Shown: piece after piece, positions 37,096 to 48,027 of the stretch
How the letters are laid out: the number at the start of each line of letters is the position of its first letter
How positions within the stretch are numbered: position 1 is the first letter of the stretch
The notes under the pieces: generated by a model
The model's input: only the letters and a program-made list of their open reading frames with translations
Databases searched by the model: none
Told to the model about the DNA's origin: nothing
Position numbers and translations under genes: made by a program
Origin: Epichloe hybrida
Taxonomy: Eukaryota > Ascomycota > Sordariomycetes > Hypocreales > Clavicipitaceae
Length of the DNA: 64,000 bases
Reading direction: 5' to 3'
Assembly (NCBI GenBank): GCA_019022495.1
Contig: JAFEKR010000004.1
Span: 2,542,001-2,606,000 of the forward strand

Positions 37096-39610
37096 ATGAA
37101 TCCTTTCACCCTCCTGGAGGATGATGGGCTATCAGATCCCGTGTATGTTGCCACAGTCAAGAGCGTTAAACAATCCATAGGCCAGCCACCATGCGAGTGT
37201 GTCGACTGCCAAAGCGGGTTCTATACCGTTAAGGAACAAGGAAAACCTGGTCTGTCGTATCCCCGCAGGCTTTCTGATCCAGATGCAGAGCCTAGAGTGC
37301 TCTCTGCCATGGAGAGGATTCGGGATGGCAAGAGAGCTTTGACTGAATAGCTTAATGTCTTCGCGGATGTATTAATGAGCCTGTGGAACAAGCGAAGCCA
37401 GGCAAAGCGAGAAGCTTCATTGAAGGAGGTAGCTGCGGACTTCGAAGAGAGGCAATGGCTTGTTCCGCGGTACACCTACCTACGCGAGAGGCTTTACGTA
37501 CATGCGAGGCCCTAGAGGCGGAGGCGTTAGCTTCTTTTGCCTTGACTGAACATGGAGGTCTTAAAGACTAATCCTGCAATTCTCTTGGCTTTACTGCATT
37601 ATAGGACAGCTCATTTACCACAGCAATGGGTAGCATTTAATAGCGGATAACTCACCCTTAGTTGGGCAGCTGGGTTCTTGGACGTCAACTTCTCAGAAAA
37701 ATGTGTTGTTATGTATGGACAAAGATACGGATCGCTAGTAGACTGGGAGGAAAAGGCGGCCTATCGAGCCGACATCATTGGCTTCCCCCGGGCATCCTTG
37801 GTCCTCGAAGCGCAGGCGTATCTCATGGAAGTTCTCAGCAGCATCGTGGCGAAGATCCTCGACGGTGTCGATATATCACAACCCCCTCGAACCGACAGGT
37901 GGAGAAATCTTGTCGGCAACGCTGCGTTCAAAGAGACAGGGGTGGTGGAGTTTTGGTCTCCATACACAAATCAAGCCTTCTCCCCACCACCGGAATTTGA
38001 CAGTCAATCAATACCTGCTCTCGCTTGCCAAGACTCGGCTAGACGCAACGGGAGATCATCTCTGGAACTTGCAGTGCGATCCCGCATACATGCTGCGGCA
38101 TTTGAAGATCACGTTTGCAACAGAAATCTTCAAGAAGGCTTCGGATTCCCACAAAGGCAAGATGCTTGTGCGACGCATCCGCTCCGAGGTGCGAAGTCAT
38201 CATTGGTGGCGCTGGATCGAAATGGAGTGCAGACATGTCGACGACTTGCGAGATAGATGTCGCGACAGCGTATAACCTGGCGCCGTCTTGCCAATCGAAT
38301 ACGACCGAGCTCTTGGCGCCCTGGAGCTTCTTCTTGTTAATCAGGTAATTTACAGGGCCAGCTGCCTTGAAGAACTCTTGCTGTACGTCCCAGGACTTCA
38401 AGAGCACTGGACACTTGAACCTACTGCGGGACTACCCAATGCAATTGGCTTTCTTCGCCGGAAGAAGTCTGCCAACACAGAGAAGTCTCTCACCAATGAC
38501 CGCCTTGATTGGTGTCTGGTTCAGTTTCTCGGAAAGCCCGACGACCAGAGGACATTTGATCACTCTATGCTCTTCGCAATGCTGCAGGAGCACATGTCTA
38601 AAACCCCGTCGGCGGAAGCTAGACTGGACGAAGTCATCTACCAGGTGTTATCGGATCTCGCAACTTGCCATGAAATGCTCATGGCGGTCCGTTTCTATGG
38701 ACCGCAGAACACACCGAGAACGCTTGAGGAGGTCAAAAGGACAAAAGACAGACACGCCTGGAGTCGACGGCCCCCATTCAGGATTGACGTGGAAGGTTTT
38801 GGTGTCGTGCCCCAGGGCATCGGGATGTCACTTGTGCGGAACTTCTACCTCGCGAAGGCACCCGTAGGTCCAAAGAATTCTGCCTGGCTTGCCCAGTCCC
38901 GGCATCTCCGCGCTGCTCTGAAGAAGTTCTGGGAATTAATAAGAAAATCAGTTCAGGAAGACTTTAAAGACTCGGCGTTTGATCCAGCAGAGATTAACAG
39001 CCTTCTTGAGGTGGTTTCGGCAAATCTAAGTGGCTAATATCTATAAGACAAACGGCGAGAGGACAATGTAATTCTCGCAGTTATCCATGAACAGGAGGCG
39101 CCGCAACCTGTGGCCAACTACTTTGACATGGCCGAAAGGTGTCCCGCAGCCGCGACGATTGCCCCGCGCCCGGAAAAGACAAAAACGAGAGGGGAGACAA
39201 GACCTTCTGTCGACAATCTTGCGACGGCGTGTGACGGCTCTACAAATTTACCAACGGAAACTACCGCAGTAGCCGAGGGTACCACCATCTAAGTGGCGAA
39301 GCAATGGTTAGATATCTTTCTCCTGGTGTTTCCTGGGGAAGAGGACGTTGCGAAGTATGTCTTATGGAATAATTTTGTTCATGCTATAGTAGACGCGGGA
39401 TTCACTGTAAGTAACAACGGCGGGTCATTTGTATCGTTTAAGAAGCTTGATGGGGCGGGCAGGATTGTCTTTCATAAACCTCGCCCAGTTCCCAAGATCG
39501 ATGCTATTATGTTACGAGCCATGGGCCAAAGAATGGCGAAGCGGTTTGGATAGAGGCGAGAGCTGTTTATTTTCACGCGACGACACCACCCAGGCTTAGC
39601 CGCAGTTTGA
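37096..39610 (+). pseudogene. Large fungal conserved protein with HicA-like C-terminus, RIP-decayed
   Basis: One frame of about 836 codons is continuous once a 4-bp duplication (TCAATCAA, 38004-38011) is allowed for. It carries ten in-frame stops: TAG at 37348, 37513, 37528 and 39551; TGA at 37543; TAA at 37648, 38273, 39035, 39044 and 39290. All can arise by one C-to-T or G-to-A change. Readable blocks include SEKCVVMYGQRYGSLVDW, PRASLVLEAQAYL, YWWRWIE-type WWRWIEMECRH, and LDWCLVQFLGKPDDQR. The last 85 residues (WNNFVHAIVDAGFTVSNNGG, then GRIVFHKPRPV) resemble the dsRBD-like fold of HicA proteins. I recall the whole architecture as an uncharacterised filamentous-fungal family. Not functional here. 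Confidence 0.8.
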
Positions 39611-40105
39611 TTTAGGGCTCGGCGCAACTGGAAGAGAGTATTAAGACCAAGCTATGTAAAGGGTTCGACACGTACTCTCGGTATTAATACAGTCGGAATT
39701 TCGTAATACATGCGTTAAGGACAACGTTGATCGCGATTTCTGTAAGCCGCATTTAGGTTAACGGACTCGACATCTGCCTCGGTCTTGCAGATGACCCAGG
39801 CAGTCAGTCCATCACAGAAGATGCCCTTTCCCTTTCCCGTGCTAAAAAAGTATCAACGGCTAATGCACCATAGGTTTGTCACTTTCAAAACAATAAAGCT
39901 AGTTATGAACACCTAAGACCACGGCAATTGGGACAAAAATGTCTCTTCGTTTCTAGGCCTTTTCCCAAACTTGTCGCATTTCCGACTGCATTTAGCCGAT
40001 CGTGGCAGTAGTGTCAAATTCCCGCACCTTACAGAGGCACTACAGAAGCTACCCGTACAGGTATTCAAACTCGTTAATCGCTCAACTACGCAGGATAACT
40101 TCATG
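39611..40105. other. Spacer, no supported gene
   Basis: Non-coding in both strands as far as I can see; one short minus frame (39913-40104) has no recognisable content. Confidence 0.4.
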
Positions 40106-41330
40106 TCACTGCTTCTTTGCCACTAGGCAACAATACGGGGAATCATTGTTAAGAGTATTAATATCAAGAAGAGCTAGAAGGGAATCTGGAATTAGGATAA
40201 GGTTCATTTGCAAATTAAGCTTCCAACATGCTCGGTGATCTTGAGAGATTGTCAAGTCGCGGGGAAATACCCTATGCCGCCCATGAAATCTCGGCATTAC
40301 GTGGTAGAGAAACAGACTCCGTATTGATACAATCAACGGCACAGGTGTGACGGGCAAATGGCTTGCTGAATGTGAAGCGACTAAAGGGCAAGTGGAAGAG
40401 ACGCAGGATTGTGTTAAGAGGTGTCCTAGGGCAACCTTCAACCCATTCTTAGAGTAAATAACCGTTATGAAAGAAACATCGCCATAAGCAGCATGAGCAC
40501 GGTTTGAATCCCAACTTTCCTGGCTCAAAGCCTTCCCTCTGCGGACCCCGCGGCCCTGAAACACAACCAGGAGAGGTCCGAAGCTGGCAGATTATAGGAA
40601 AGGTGGAAGAATCCGTTCTCGTTTAGTTCCGCGTTTAATGGATGGCCCTACGATCGGATTCTCCTGCGTTTACTGAGATTTCGCATGGATTGTTTCGAAA
40701 GACTGCGGTATCTGTTGCTAGGAAGGACCGCGAATGGTAGCGCGGAGCGATGGAAGGACGATCTCATTGTAGAGCTCCTTTAGACGTTCGTGGAATAGCG
40801 TATTGGAAGTGTCGGAAGTATTTGAGTTAGGTGTATTAGCAGATGCTGGGAAGAATAGGAACGCCAAGAACCAAATACTACTAGCTTGGAACGATCATAA
40901 GGGGACATGTCTGGTTCTTACGAGGTTCAATCCATAGGGCTGTATGACCTGGTCAGATGATAGGTTTAGACTGAAGCGCGGCAAGGACATGAGACGGAAA
41001 TCATTCGGGGCTTGGATTGCGGCGAGACTTGTCGGTGTAAGCCGGAGACTGTTAATGTCAACCTAGCGCTTAATAGTCCGCTGCAATGGCGAGAGTGAGT
41101 CTTGTATTTTCTTGAAATAATAGCGTTTCAGGCGGCTAGTCTTCTGAGAAATGCTGCTAATTAGTAAAGCATGCTTTCGGATTGCACGCACCACTCTCGC
41201 TGAATACCTCTAAGAGTGGCGGGAGGGATTTCTGCAGGTACGCCCACCTTTCCTTAAAAGAATGTGCGTGGCCGTCCGTTAGCGTGTAAGACGATTAACC
41301 TATAATAGAATTAATGCTTATTAGCGTATC
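40106..41330 (-). pseudogene. Unidentified decayed gene, minus strand
   Basis: From about 41300 down to 40575 one minus frame stays coding-like through several stops. Blocks are SARVVRAIRKHALLISSI, SLSPLQRTIKR, APNDFRLMSLPRFSLNLSSD, SIWFLAFLFFPASAN and LFHERLKELYNEIVLPSLRA, then SFETIHAKSQ and GPSIKRGTKR. The stops (TAG after RHS, IKR and GPS; TGA after HVPL; TAA after KSQ) all fit CAG/CGA/CAA to stop changes. The open frame 40106-40564 continues the same reading frame but may be chance. The family is not recognised. It could be the 3' half of the gene at 41333-42809. Confidence 0.5.
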
Positions 41331-41332
41331 CG

Positions 41333-42809
41333 TTAATGCCGAAATATCACATTGATCCTGAATTTATCATAGCTGTCACTTTCAATGATATCGCAGGCTA
41401 AAGAACTCCTAGAAAATCTGCTAATATATCCTGCCCTGCTTGGCCCCGAAGGTGAGTCGTCTACAGACATCGGACGGGACACCAGCGTTGTCGGCGTTGA
41501 GTCTGGTCTAAACGCCATCACTGACCTTACAGACGCATTTGGAGAGGAATAGGATGTCGAAGGCGTATAGTTGGAACCATCCTCTGTGTTGCCGCGGTTA
41601 TATACGATGGGGTCTTCTCCAGCACTGTCTTCTGTCGCGGCACGGGATCGGGACTTATTAGAGAGCGCTAATTTTTTGATGTGAGGCGTTGGGGATTCCA
41701 TTGACCTGTGCTCGCGCCAGACTCGCAAAGGCACTGAAAATAGGCCACGAGCTGCGTGCTCGGTCTGTTCGTGACTGACTGGAGGCTCCCGCAAGCAAAT
41801 AACCGTGTCTTCCTTATCACTAGCCCCTTCACACGGGAATTTGTCGTCCGGAGATGAGTTACACGTCGAGCCTTCGCTCGCGTTTACGGTATCTCGAGCA
41901 GGGATAGTAGTCTCGTGCCTGATCCAGTTGCGCTCTGAAATCTAGGAGGAAGCAGACGGCGAGCCTGAATCAGGGCGTTCTGACGGGGGTGACGACTGTG
42001 ACGACCGCGAAGGCACTAGGACACGATCCGTGCATTCGGAGGTTGTTAAAGAAAATGGTCTGTTTCTGTGCGAGGGAGGCGGCTCTACTATCATTGCAAC
42101 TGTAGCTCTGGCATGGGTACCCTCGTGACTCGTTTCCTGCGACAGAAGACCGGCTGATAGTGTTCTGGATTGGAGACTAACGCCAGGCCGCGATGCCCTC
42201 CTCTCCACAGTCCCATCATGTGGCGCAATATCTAGCGAGTTATTGCTATTGCCGGCTTCTTGTCTGGCTGACGGTGTGCGATACCCCTCGCGCTGTTGTG
42301 CCTGGCTATTGCGGGGCCCTGTCTTCTTCAAGTCGTTTCACGCGTTCGTATTGCACACGCTGCAAGGGTTTCTGACTCTTCCAAGTATGATTCACTGAGG
42401 CGGTTGGCGCGCTGAGAAAGTTAGCGTTTGATTTTGCCGAAGTTGCTGCCTTTGTTTTTGGTTCGCTCGGCTTGCTTGTCAAAGTTGCGGTTGATTGCTC
42501 GCTTCTGTGGAGTGCATATTCTTCCTCCGACGGCCGTTGCCTCAGCTCAAGATGAGTGCCAGACTGAGCTGATGCTGGAGTCGTAACATGTCTTTGGAGG
42601 CCAGCGAAACATTGATGTATTGGATTTAGTGCAATTCCACCCCGGGCCCGGTCCCATCGCGGCGGGTTGTCCGCAACGTGTACCTGAGAATCATCTTTGT
42701 GTTAGTCACGCAGTGCGATGATGCGTTCTCGCAGCTCGTTTTCGCGACACTTCCGCTCTTCTTCGTCCCTGCGCCTCGTCTTTTGTTCGGCAAAAACGGC
42801 GGGAGGCAT
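41333..42809 (-). pseudogene. Unidentified decayed gene with charged N-terminus
   Basis: A minus-strand start at 42809 gives MPPAVFAEQKTRRRDEEERK and then a charged helical stretch (ENELRERIIALRD) before an in-frame TAA (CAA-type). It continues through HVADNPPRWDRARGGIALNP and VQYERVKRLEEDRAPQ. A frameshift near 42315 leads into a Ser/Arg/Pro-rich low-complexity region (42331-41333), interrupted by TAG at 41942. The product would be about 490 residues: a coiled basic N-terminus and a disordered tail. No domain is recognised. It may join the decayed frame 40106-41330 into one gene. Confidence 0.5.
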
Positions 42810-43218
42810 GATAATTCACTCAGATAAATAACGGGGTCAATTACAGTAAGTTCAAACTTTTTAATGAGCAACATGTCTGCCAATTTCCTGTGACAGCGAA
42901 ATATTACTTTTCTCCCTCTTAATCAGAGCCCCTTTCTTCATCGTTCTTGAACTTCATCCTTACTAATCTGACCGCTTATGCTGATATCTGGATATGGTCT
43001 GTCCTGTCATCACTCTCAGTGGCGGGGAACCGAGATGATTCGCGATATGACATGGTTTACCTATGCTAATTCATTTTCTCAGCGGCTACTCAATAAGGCA
43101 CTGAGGGACAGCAGCTTTTCAACCACATATATCCAATTTTCCGAACGCAACAAAAGCATAATTTTCCACCAGCTTCACATACCACAAATGCCTGCCTAGT
43201 GTTATCAGAGCGTGCGCT

Positions 43219-44102
43219 TTACCAATCCCCTTCAATCATCTTTATAATATCGTCAGCTCGATTAGCTTCCTCGACTTCATCATCTGTGTCTAAGCTAAAA
43301 CCAGCCTCCAGGTAGTATGGGAGATCTTCTCCGTCACTATCCGAGTTAACTTCGAAATTTGCCTCATCGGAATCGTCATCTTTCATGTCGTTAGCATCTA
43401 AGTTAAGGAAGTCGTTCTCTTGAACATACATGTCAGTTCATTAGTAAATTTCAAAGACCTAGAATACTGTGACGCCACATGTTACATCTCAACCTGATCG
43501 TAGGCGGGCATGACAATGTCGTCGAACCAGTTGTGCGACTTTTCAAGATCGTCCCAAGCCCAGTGACCAACGATCTCGGACGCTGTTACTTCCCATAAAC
43601 AAGCGTAGTGATTTATGTAATATGAATTCGACTTCTGATATGGATCTGGAATCTTGTAATGGACCATCTCGGCTTCCACGTTGATAAGTGGCAATCCCTT
43701 CCGCCAGCGAACCCCAGGGTGCACGACCGTGAGCATATGAGGGCCCCTGCCCCTCTTATGCCGAAGATTTGCCAGCTTTTCAATAGCCGTTGGATCAGTT
43801 GTGAAAGAAATATATGGTGTCGGTTCCCAGGTACTATATTTAATATGCCAGCTTAGCGTCTCAATACGAGACTCGGCGGTATCAAGGCGGTGTTGATGGG
43901 CTCTGGAGCGCATACAGTAATCGTCTCTCGGTTGGCTTCCAGAATTACGGTCCCATAATCTAAGCAAGGGCTGCTGAAGAGTAAAGTGAGGTGTAAGCCA
44001 GGAGTGGCAATCTTCTTCAGATGTGGACGCCGCCCCTGCCGGAGGTCGTAGTAGGTCCCGCGCTACGATGTGAGTTAGGCTGGAAAGTTCCTCCATATTC
44101 AA
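43219..44102 (-). CDS. DUF7587-type fungal protein with acidic tail
   Basis: The main frame 43482-44102 (206 residues) contains TPYISFTTDPTAIEKLANL, then GRGPHMLTVVHP, GLPLINVEAEMVHY, HYACLWEVTASEIVGHWAW and WDDLEKSHNWFDDIVMPA. This is the pattern I know for DUF7587 proteins of ascomycetes (function unknown). A second frame, 43219-43431, is very acidic (NSDSDGEDLPYYLEAGF, then DDIIKMIEGDW). Related proteins have a similar tail, so it is probably the last exon, but I could not place an intron that joins the two in frame. A frameshift in the 50-bp gap is equally possible. Start ATG at 44102 is the first in frame and not proven. Confidence 0.65.
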
Positions 44103-44785
44103 AAAATATGGACTGTTGATATTGTTTGCACACTGCTCGCAGGGCGGCCAGGTCTTTTCTATGGCCGACCGATTCCTTCGCTGCTGTTCTGCAAAGGCAT
44201 GGTCATGCGACTATCCTAATGTTACGTCTGAGGCATTCACTGACGCACCACCTCGCGGCGCTGACGATTCGTATCACCCTCGCCCCCGCGAGAACCCAAA
44301 ATCATTAATGCCCATTTGGTTGTGTTGCACGAAAAAAGAGGCGCAGCCGACTGGCCACTAATTTGTGCGTGTGTTATCCCCTATATGCCTTGCGACAGAT
44401 TGTGCGGCCCGGAGTGCAGCGCAAGTCAATGGGGACAACCGTACCTCTATGCCTGCAGGGTTTATTGCCGTGCACCTACCGATATCCTAGATATCTTAGC
44501 AGATCAGACAAGGGGGCTATGTAATGATTGCTGCCCGGGAAAGGCCTATTATTACATAGAAATGTACAACAATATTCGGCCCAGTCTGACCGCACCAGTC
44601 ACCAGGGCCTCAACACTGACCATACCAACTGATCAATCAGCTCCAAATGCTCGTATGTGGTAATGCATATGTCTAAATTTTGCTTGTCATAGAGTATAGC
44701 TCGCCCGTTGCCGCTGTGTTCAAGTCGTTTTCAGCGGCGCCCCGGTAACTACGCGATCATCAGAGGTTTTCCCGTCACTCTTTGG
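44103..44785. other. Spacer, no supported gene
   Basis: GC-balanced sequence with overlapping open frames on the plus strand (44116-44663) that show no domain or codon pattern I trust. Confidence 0.4.
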
Positions 44786-45660
44786 TCAAGTTTTGGCATG
44801 CTCTGCTACCGAGCGTTGCTCGTTCGCATCAGTTAGGAAATGATAAATACGCTGTCGAAATGTTTTCTTCAGTTCGTACGGAATAAGAACGTGTCGGATA
44901 AACAACTTGTCTGTTGGCACTTTTCTCGTCGGAATCTTGAGGGCGTCAAGAAGCAATTGCGACACCGCACACGAGAAGAGATGCATGTGCGATTGATCAT
45001 CTGGGTCGGAGAACAATACGCGGGACTATAAGCTAACACGTTAGGTCTAAAGGGTAAATAAGGGTTAGTTGGTTTGGAAATGCCCACCGAGTAGGAACTG
45101 CGCCGATGGGTGCCGTCTTCCTCGCTTTGTCGATATGCTATAGCTACAAGGAGTGCGAGTATGCGTGAATGAGGTAATTGCAACGACTGATTCATGGGGC
45201 GAGTGAGCAATGGGCTGACCGAGCCTCCATCGAAATATGCTGTGATCATAGGTCCGGTGGTGTGACATACGACGAGACATTCGAAGGTCTCAATACAGCG
45301 ACCACCAAAATAAAACCGCGCAGCTTCCCTAATAGCGTGTCAGTTAACCACTGGCCAGGGATGCTCCAAAACTTACTCGAAGGTATGATTGGGGTTATCA
45401 AGAAGCTTTCTCATCAAAGTTGTTCGCCAACGAACGTTGTCACGCGAAAGAAAACTGTTCACGTAGCCAGTACCAGAGCCTTTGCGCACCTGGTTAATCT
45501 GGAGTGCGGATGCAGGAACAGGGTCTCCAAATGAAGAGAAGAGCTCGACATGGCGGCAAGTCCAACGTGAAGGTTTCGTGAGAAGGTCCTCTTGTTGGAG
45601 AAGGCGACACAAAGACATGGTTGTTGTGGATGCTAAGTCTAGTGACAAGTTAGTCGGCAC
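44786..45660 (-). pseudogene. Unidentified fungal gene, partial and frameshifted
   Basis: A plausible exon (about 45660-45376) reads LLTKPSRWTCRHVELFSSFG, then ALQINQVRKGSGTGYVNSF. A good intron follows (GTAAGT...GTTAAC...TTAG, about 45310-45375), and exon 2 continues with FYFGGRCIETFECLVVCHT and RILALLVAIAYRQSEEDGTH. Near 45020 the frame slips by one base, and the C-terminus (LFSCAVSQLLLDALK, LFIRHVLIPYE, IYHFLTDA) is in the next frame, ending at 44786. No proper start codon is seen before LLTKPSRW except an internal Met, so the 5' end may be lost. Family not identified. Confidence 0.55.
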
Positions 45661-45965
45661 AAATCAGGTGTAGGAGGCTAGGAACCGATTAGTAATACGG
45701 ATCCGTACGAGTGAACAGCTACACCAAGGGGGTCTATCTTGCTGATAGATTAGCGAGAGAGTGTAATTAAAACAGCGCTAAATAATAAAATTATCTCTTA
45801 AAATTTAGTATTAGTAATATTAGTAATATACTAATCAAACTAAGTACAGTGGGGTAGCGAAATGTTAGGATAACTAACCCCATTAAGCAAATTAACCTTA
45901 TAATTTTAAGTGCCTTTTCACACACGTAGTTTTAATTCTAATCTTATATAAACTATATAATTATA
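45661..45965. other. AT-rich spacer
   Basis: Short AT-rich stretch with RIP-like TpA excess from 45760 on. No gene or element boundary found. It contains the 3' flank of the kinase-like gene at 45966. Confidence 0.45.
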
Positions 45966-46856
45966 CTAGGAGTTAGTTCCTTTCTCCCGTGCTATGAAAT
46001 CTTTACACTCAGCGAGTAGACTTGGCATGTCATGAATCAAGTCTTCAAAGACGTCAGAAACAGACTCGGTATCGTATCGGGCTTTGATGTCGTCATAGAC
46101 AGCAGTGATAGAGGCATACTGTCCCTGCCAACAACTTAGAGTCACACCTCCAAATTTTGCGTCGTTATCCGTTGAAGGAAACTCATTGTTTATAAATTTT
46201 CGAACCCTGTCAGGAGCATCTAGCTCGCCAAGTGGAATGTGGCCGAAACGAATCGTGTAGATGCATGATGCCAACGCGAATTGCTCGCTAATCGGTCCAG
46301 CGTGAGGAAGCTCGAAATCTCCATTAAGCTTGCAAAATGGTTCGCTCGCAACGAGAAGCTGTTCGCCTATTTTGACAGATGCGTCGAAGTCGGCAAGACG
46401 GATATTGTCGTTTGCTGTGAGGAGAATATTAGGTGGCCGCAGGTCGCCGTGAACAAGACCGAGCCCTTCAATCCATGACAGGGCGCTTGCGATTTGCGTG
46501 ATCCAGCGTGCCTGGGTGCGATTGCTCGGTGCGTGACGTGCTGAGTGTTGTTCGATACGGGTTTGTAAGGTCGCTCCCATCCGCTCCATGAAGAAGCCTT
46601 CGGGGACGCAAAGGATGCATCGGACGATGTTGGGATGTGGGTGCTTCATCAGCAGCTTATGCGTTGACTTTTCATTCGCAATTCTCGCGGCGCTTTCTTC
46701 CATTTCATCTGCTTGATCTGGCGCTGGATTGTGGAAATCCGTGGGGCATTTGAACACCGCATGTTTGCTGATTATGAAGATCTGGCCTCCAGCTCCTCTG
46801 GCTAACAACCTTTCAGCAGTGAGGGAGGCAAATGGCACACGCAAATAGGTGGTCAT
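45966..46856 (-). CDS. Atypical protein kinase-like protein, single exon
   Basis: 296 residues, intact and intronless. It has the parts of a eukaryotic-type kinase fold: glycine loop LARGAGGQIFI (about 18-28), VFKCP with Lys 36, Glu 62 in NEKSTHKLL, a hinge around FFMERMGATL, catalytic loop HGDLRPPNILL (136-146; Asp and Asn kept, HRD Arg replaced by Gly), and DFD (156-158) in place of DFG. An APE motif and a usual activation segment are not visible, and the C-lobe is short. HGD with DFD suggests constitutive or weak activity rather than a dead kinase. Small fungus-specific kinases of this form are common and mostly uncharacterised. There is no RIP damage, unlike its neighbours. Confidence 0.85.
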   Translation of the reverse strand: MTTYLRVPFASLTAERLLARGAGGQIFIISKHAVFKCPTDFHNPAPDQADEMEESAARIANEKSTHKLLMKHPHPNIVRCILCVPEGFFMERMGATLQTRIEQHSARHAPSNRTQARWITQIASALSWIEGLGLVHGDLRPPNILLTANDNIRLADFDASVKIGEQLLVASEPFCKLNGDFELPHAGPISEQFALASCIYTIRFGHIPLGELDAPDRVRKFINNEFPSTDNDAKFGGVTLSCWQGQYASITAVYDDIKARYDTESVSDVFEDLIHDMPSLLAECKDFIAREKGTNS

Positions 46857-47105
46857 TGTGCACGAGTTACATTAGAGTCGTGGCTCGAGGCTTGAATATT
46901 CGGCACTGCGCACGGCAGGAATGAATGGCAGTTCTTGTTATAGGTGGGTTGTGACTTTATCCACGCGAGTTAATGCGCACTGTACATGAGTCCACATGTG
47001 TCCCTTGCCTTGCCCCGATTGACCAGTATCAGTATCAGTACCCCGCACAGGCATGAGGGAGGTTCCTCCATGTTGTTTTCCGCCACCTATGTCTTTGACC
47101 TGAAC
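46857..47105. other. Short spacer between two minus-strand genes
   Basis: Probable promoter region of the kinase-like gene; a GTATCAGTATCAGTA duplication lies near 47025-47041. Nothing else seen. Confidence 0.4.
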
Positions 47106-47288
47106 CTACTTCGCCAAACAATCTGGGCACCGATCTTTCTTAGATGACATTCCCAAGCTGTGATTGTCGGTGGGATTGGGACAGTCCGACCCTCTGGCAT
47201 TGGCCGCATCGCATCGAACAATGTATGGAAGTTGCTCGACTTGATGTCCACACGCATGCTTCACTTTGGGATGCATTCTCTGGCACAT
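47106..47288 (-). CDS. Small Cys/His-rich protein
   Basis: From ATG 47288 a 60-residue protein begins MCQRMHPKVKHACGHQVEQL and continues with a Cys at YIVRC, a GSDCPNP turn and the C-terminal DRCPDCLAK. Six Cys plus His could bind one or two zinc ions. The open frame extends upstream to 47459, but the earlier part is low-quality, so I prefer this short form; a spliced 5' exon is possible. Similar short proteins are frequent in ascomycetes and have no assigned role. Confidence 0.5.
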   Translation of the reverse strand: MCQRMHPKVKHACGHQVEQLPYIVRCDAANARGSDCPNPTDNHSLGMSSKKDRCPDCLAK

Positions 47289-47589
47289 GTTATCGGCTTT
47301 CTTGTTGAATAATAGCATGTTAGTATGAGAACGGAATAGAGTTATTAAGGCTCGCAGGTGCAAATACCAGATGTACAAGCGGTGGGCGTTGAGTTTTAGT
47401 CCTTGGTGCTGGATGCTAGATATGCTAGTTTTGAGGGGCGAACCTGGTTTAAATACCACTGTTTGCTTACAAGACAGACATACCTATTTGATGACCCACA
47501 GTTGGTGACCAAGAATCGTTATCAATAAGTGTCAGGTAGGGGTGTAAATCGATGATAAAAAGTGTTTAATTTCGGTTAATTAGAAGTGC
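47289..47589. other. Spacer up to the tandem repeat
   Basis: No gene supported. Composition shifts to AT-rich after about 47480. Confidence 0.4.
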
Positions 47590-48027
47590 TGTGATGATCT
47601 AGGCTTTGCCTAGACCTAGCAATATAGGTGTCAATTGCACAAGTCATAGGGACTTGTACAATGCGTATTCTTTTGGCTATAGCGCAATGGAATTGGGGTT
47701 AAACCCACATGGTCGCGCAGGCACCCGCGATTAGCCCTTAGGGCTAGACCATGACATTTGTACAAGTCACCTAAGGTCATAGCTTCAAACCGGCTGCGTG
47801 CGCAAGCACTATAGGGCAGCCACAACGGGGTTCTTCCTAGGCTTATAGGGAAAAAGAGGGTCCCTAGGGGATGCGCGGTATTGCTAGCTTATAAGGGGTC
47901 AATGGGAAAAAGATCACCTAGGGAAAGGGCCTATGTGATAATCTAGGCTTTGCCTAGACCTAGCAATATAGGTGTCAATTGCACAAGTCATAGGGACTTG
48001 TACAATGCGTATTCTTTTAGCTATGGC
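47590..48027 (+). repeat. 344-bp tandem repeat, second unit truncated
   Basis: The unit starting TGTGATGATCTAGGC (47590) restarts at 47934 as TGTGATAATCTAGGC and stays nearly identical until 48027. There the hAT-like end CAGAGTATT begins and cuts it off. The differences are transitions. The parent element is unknown. Confidence 0.85.

Noticed and set aside
40106..40564. 153-codon minus frame as an independent gene
   Set aside because: It continues the frame of the decayed gene upstream and another frame in the same stretch looks equally plausible; no separate start or domain.
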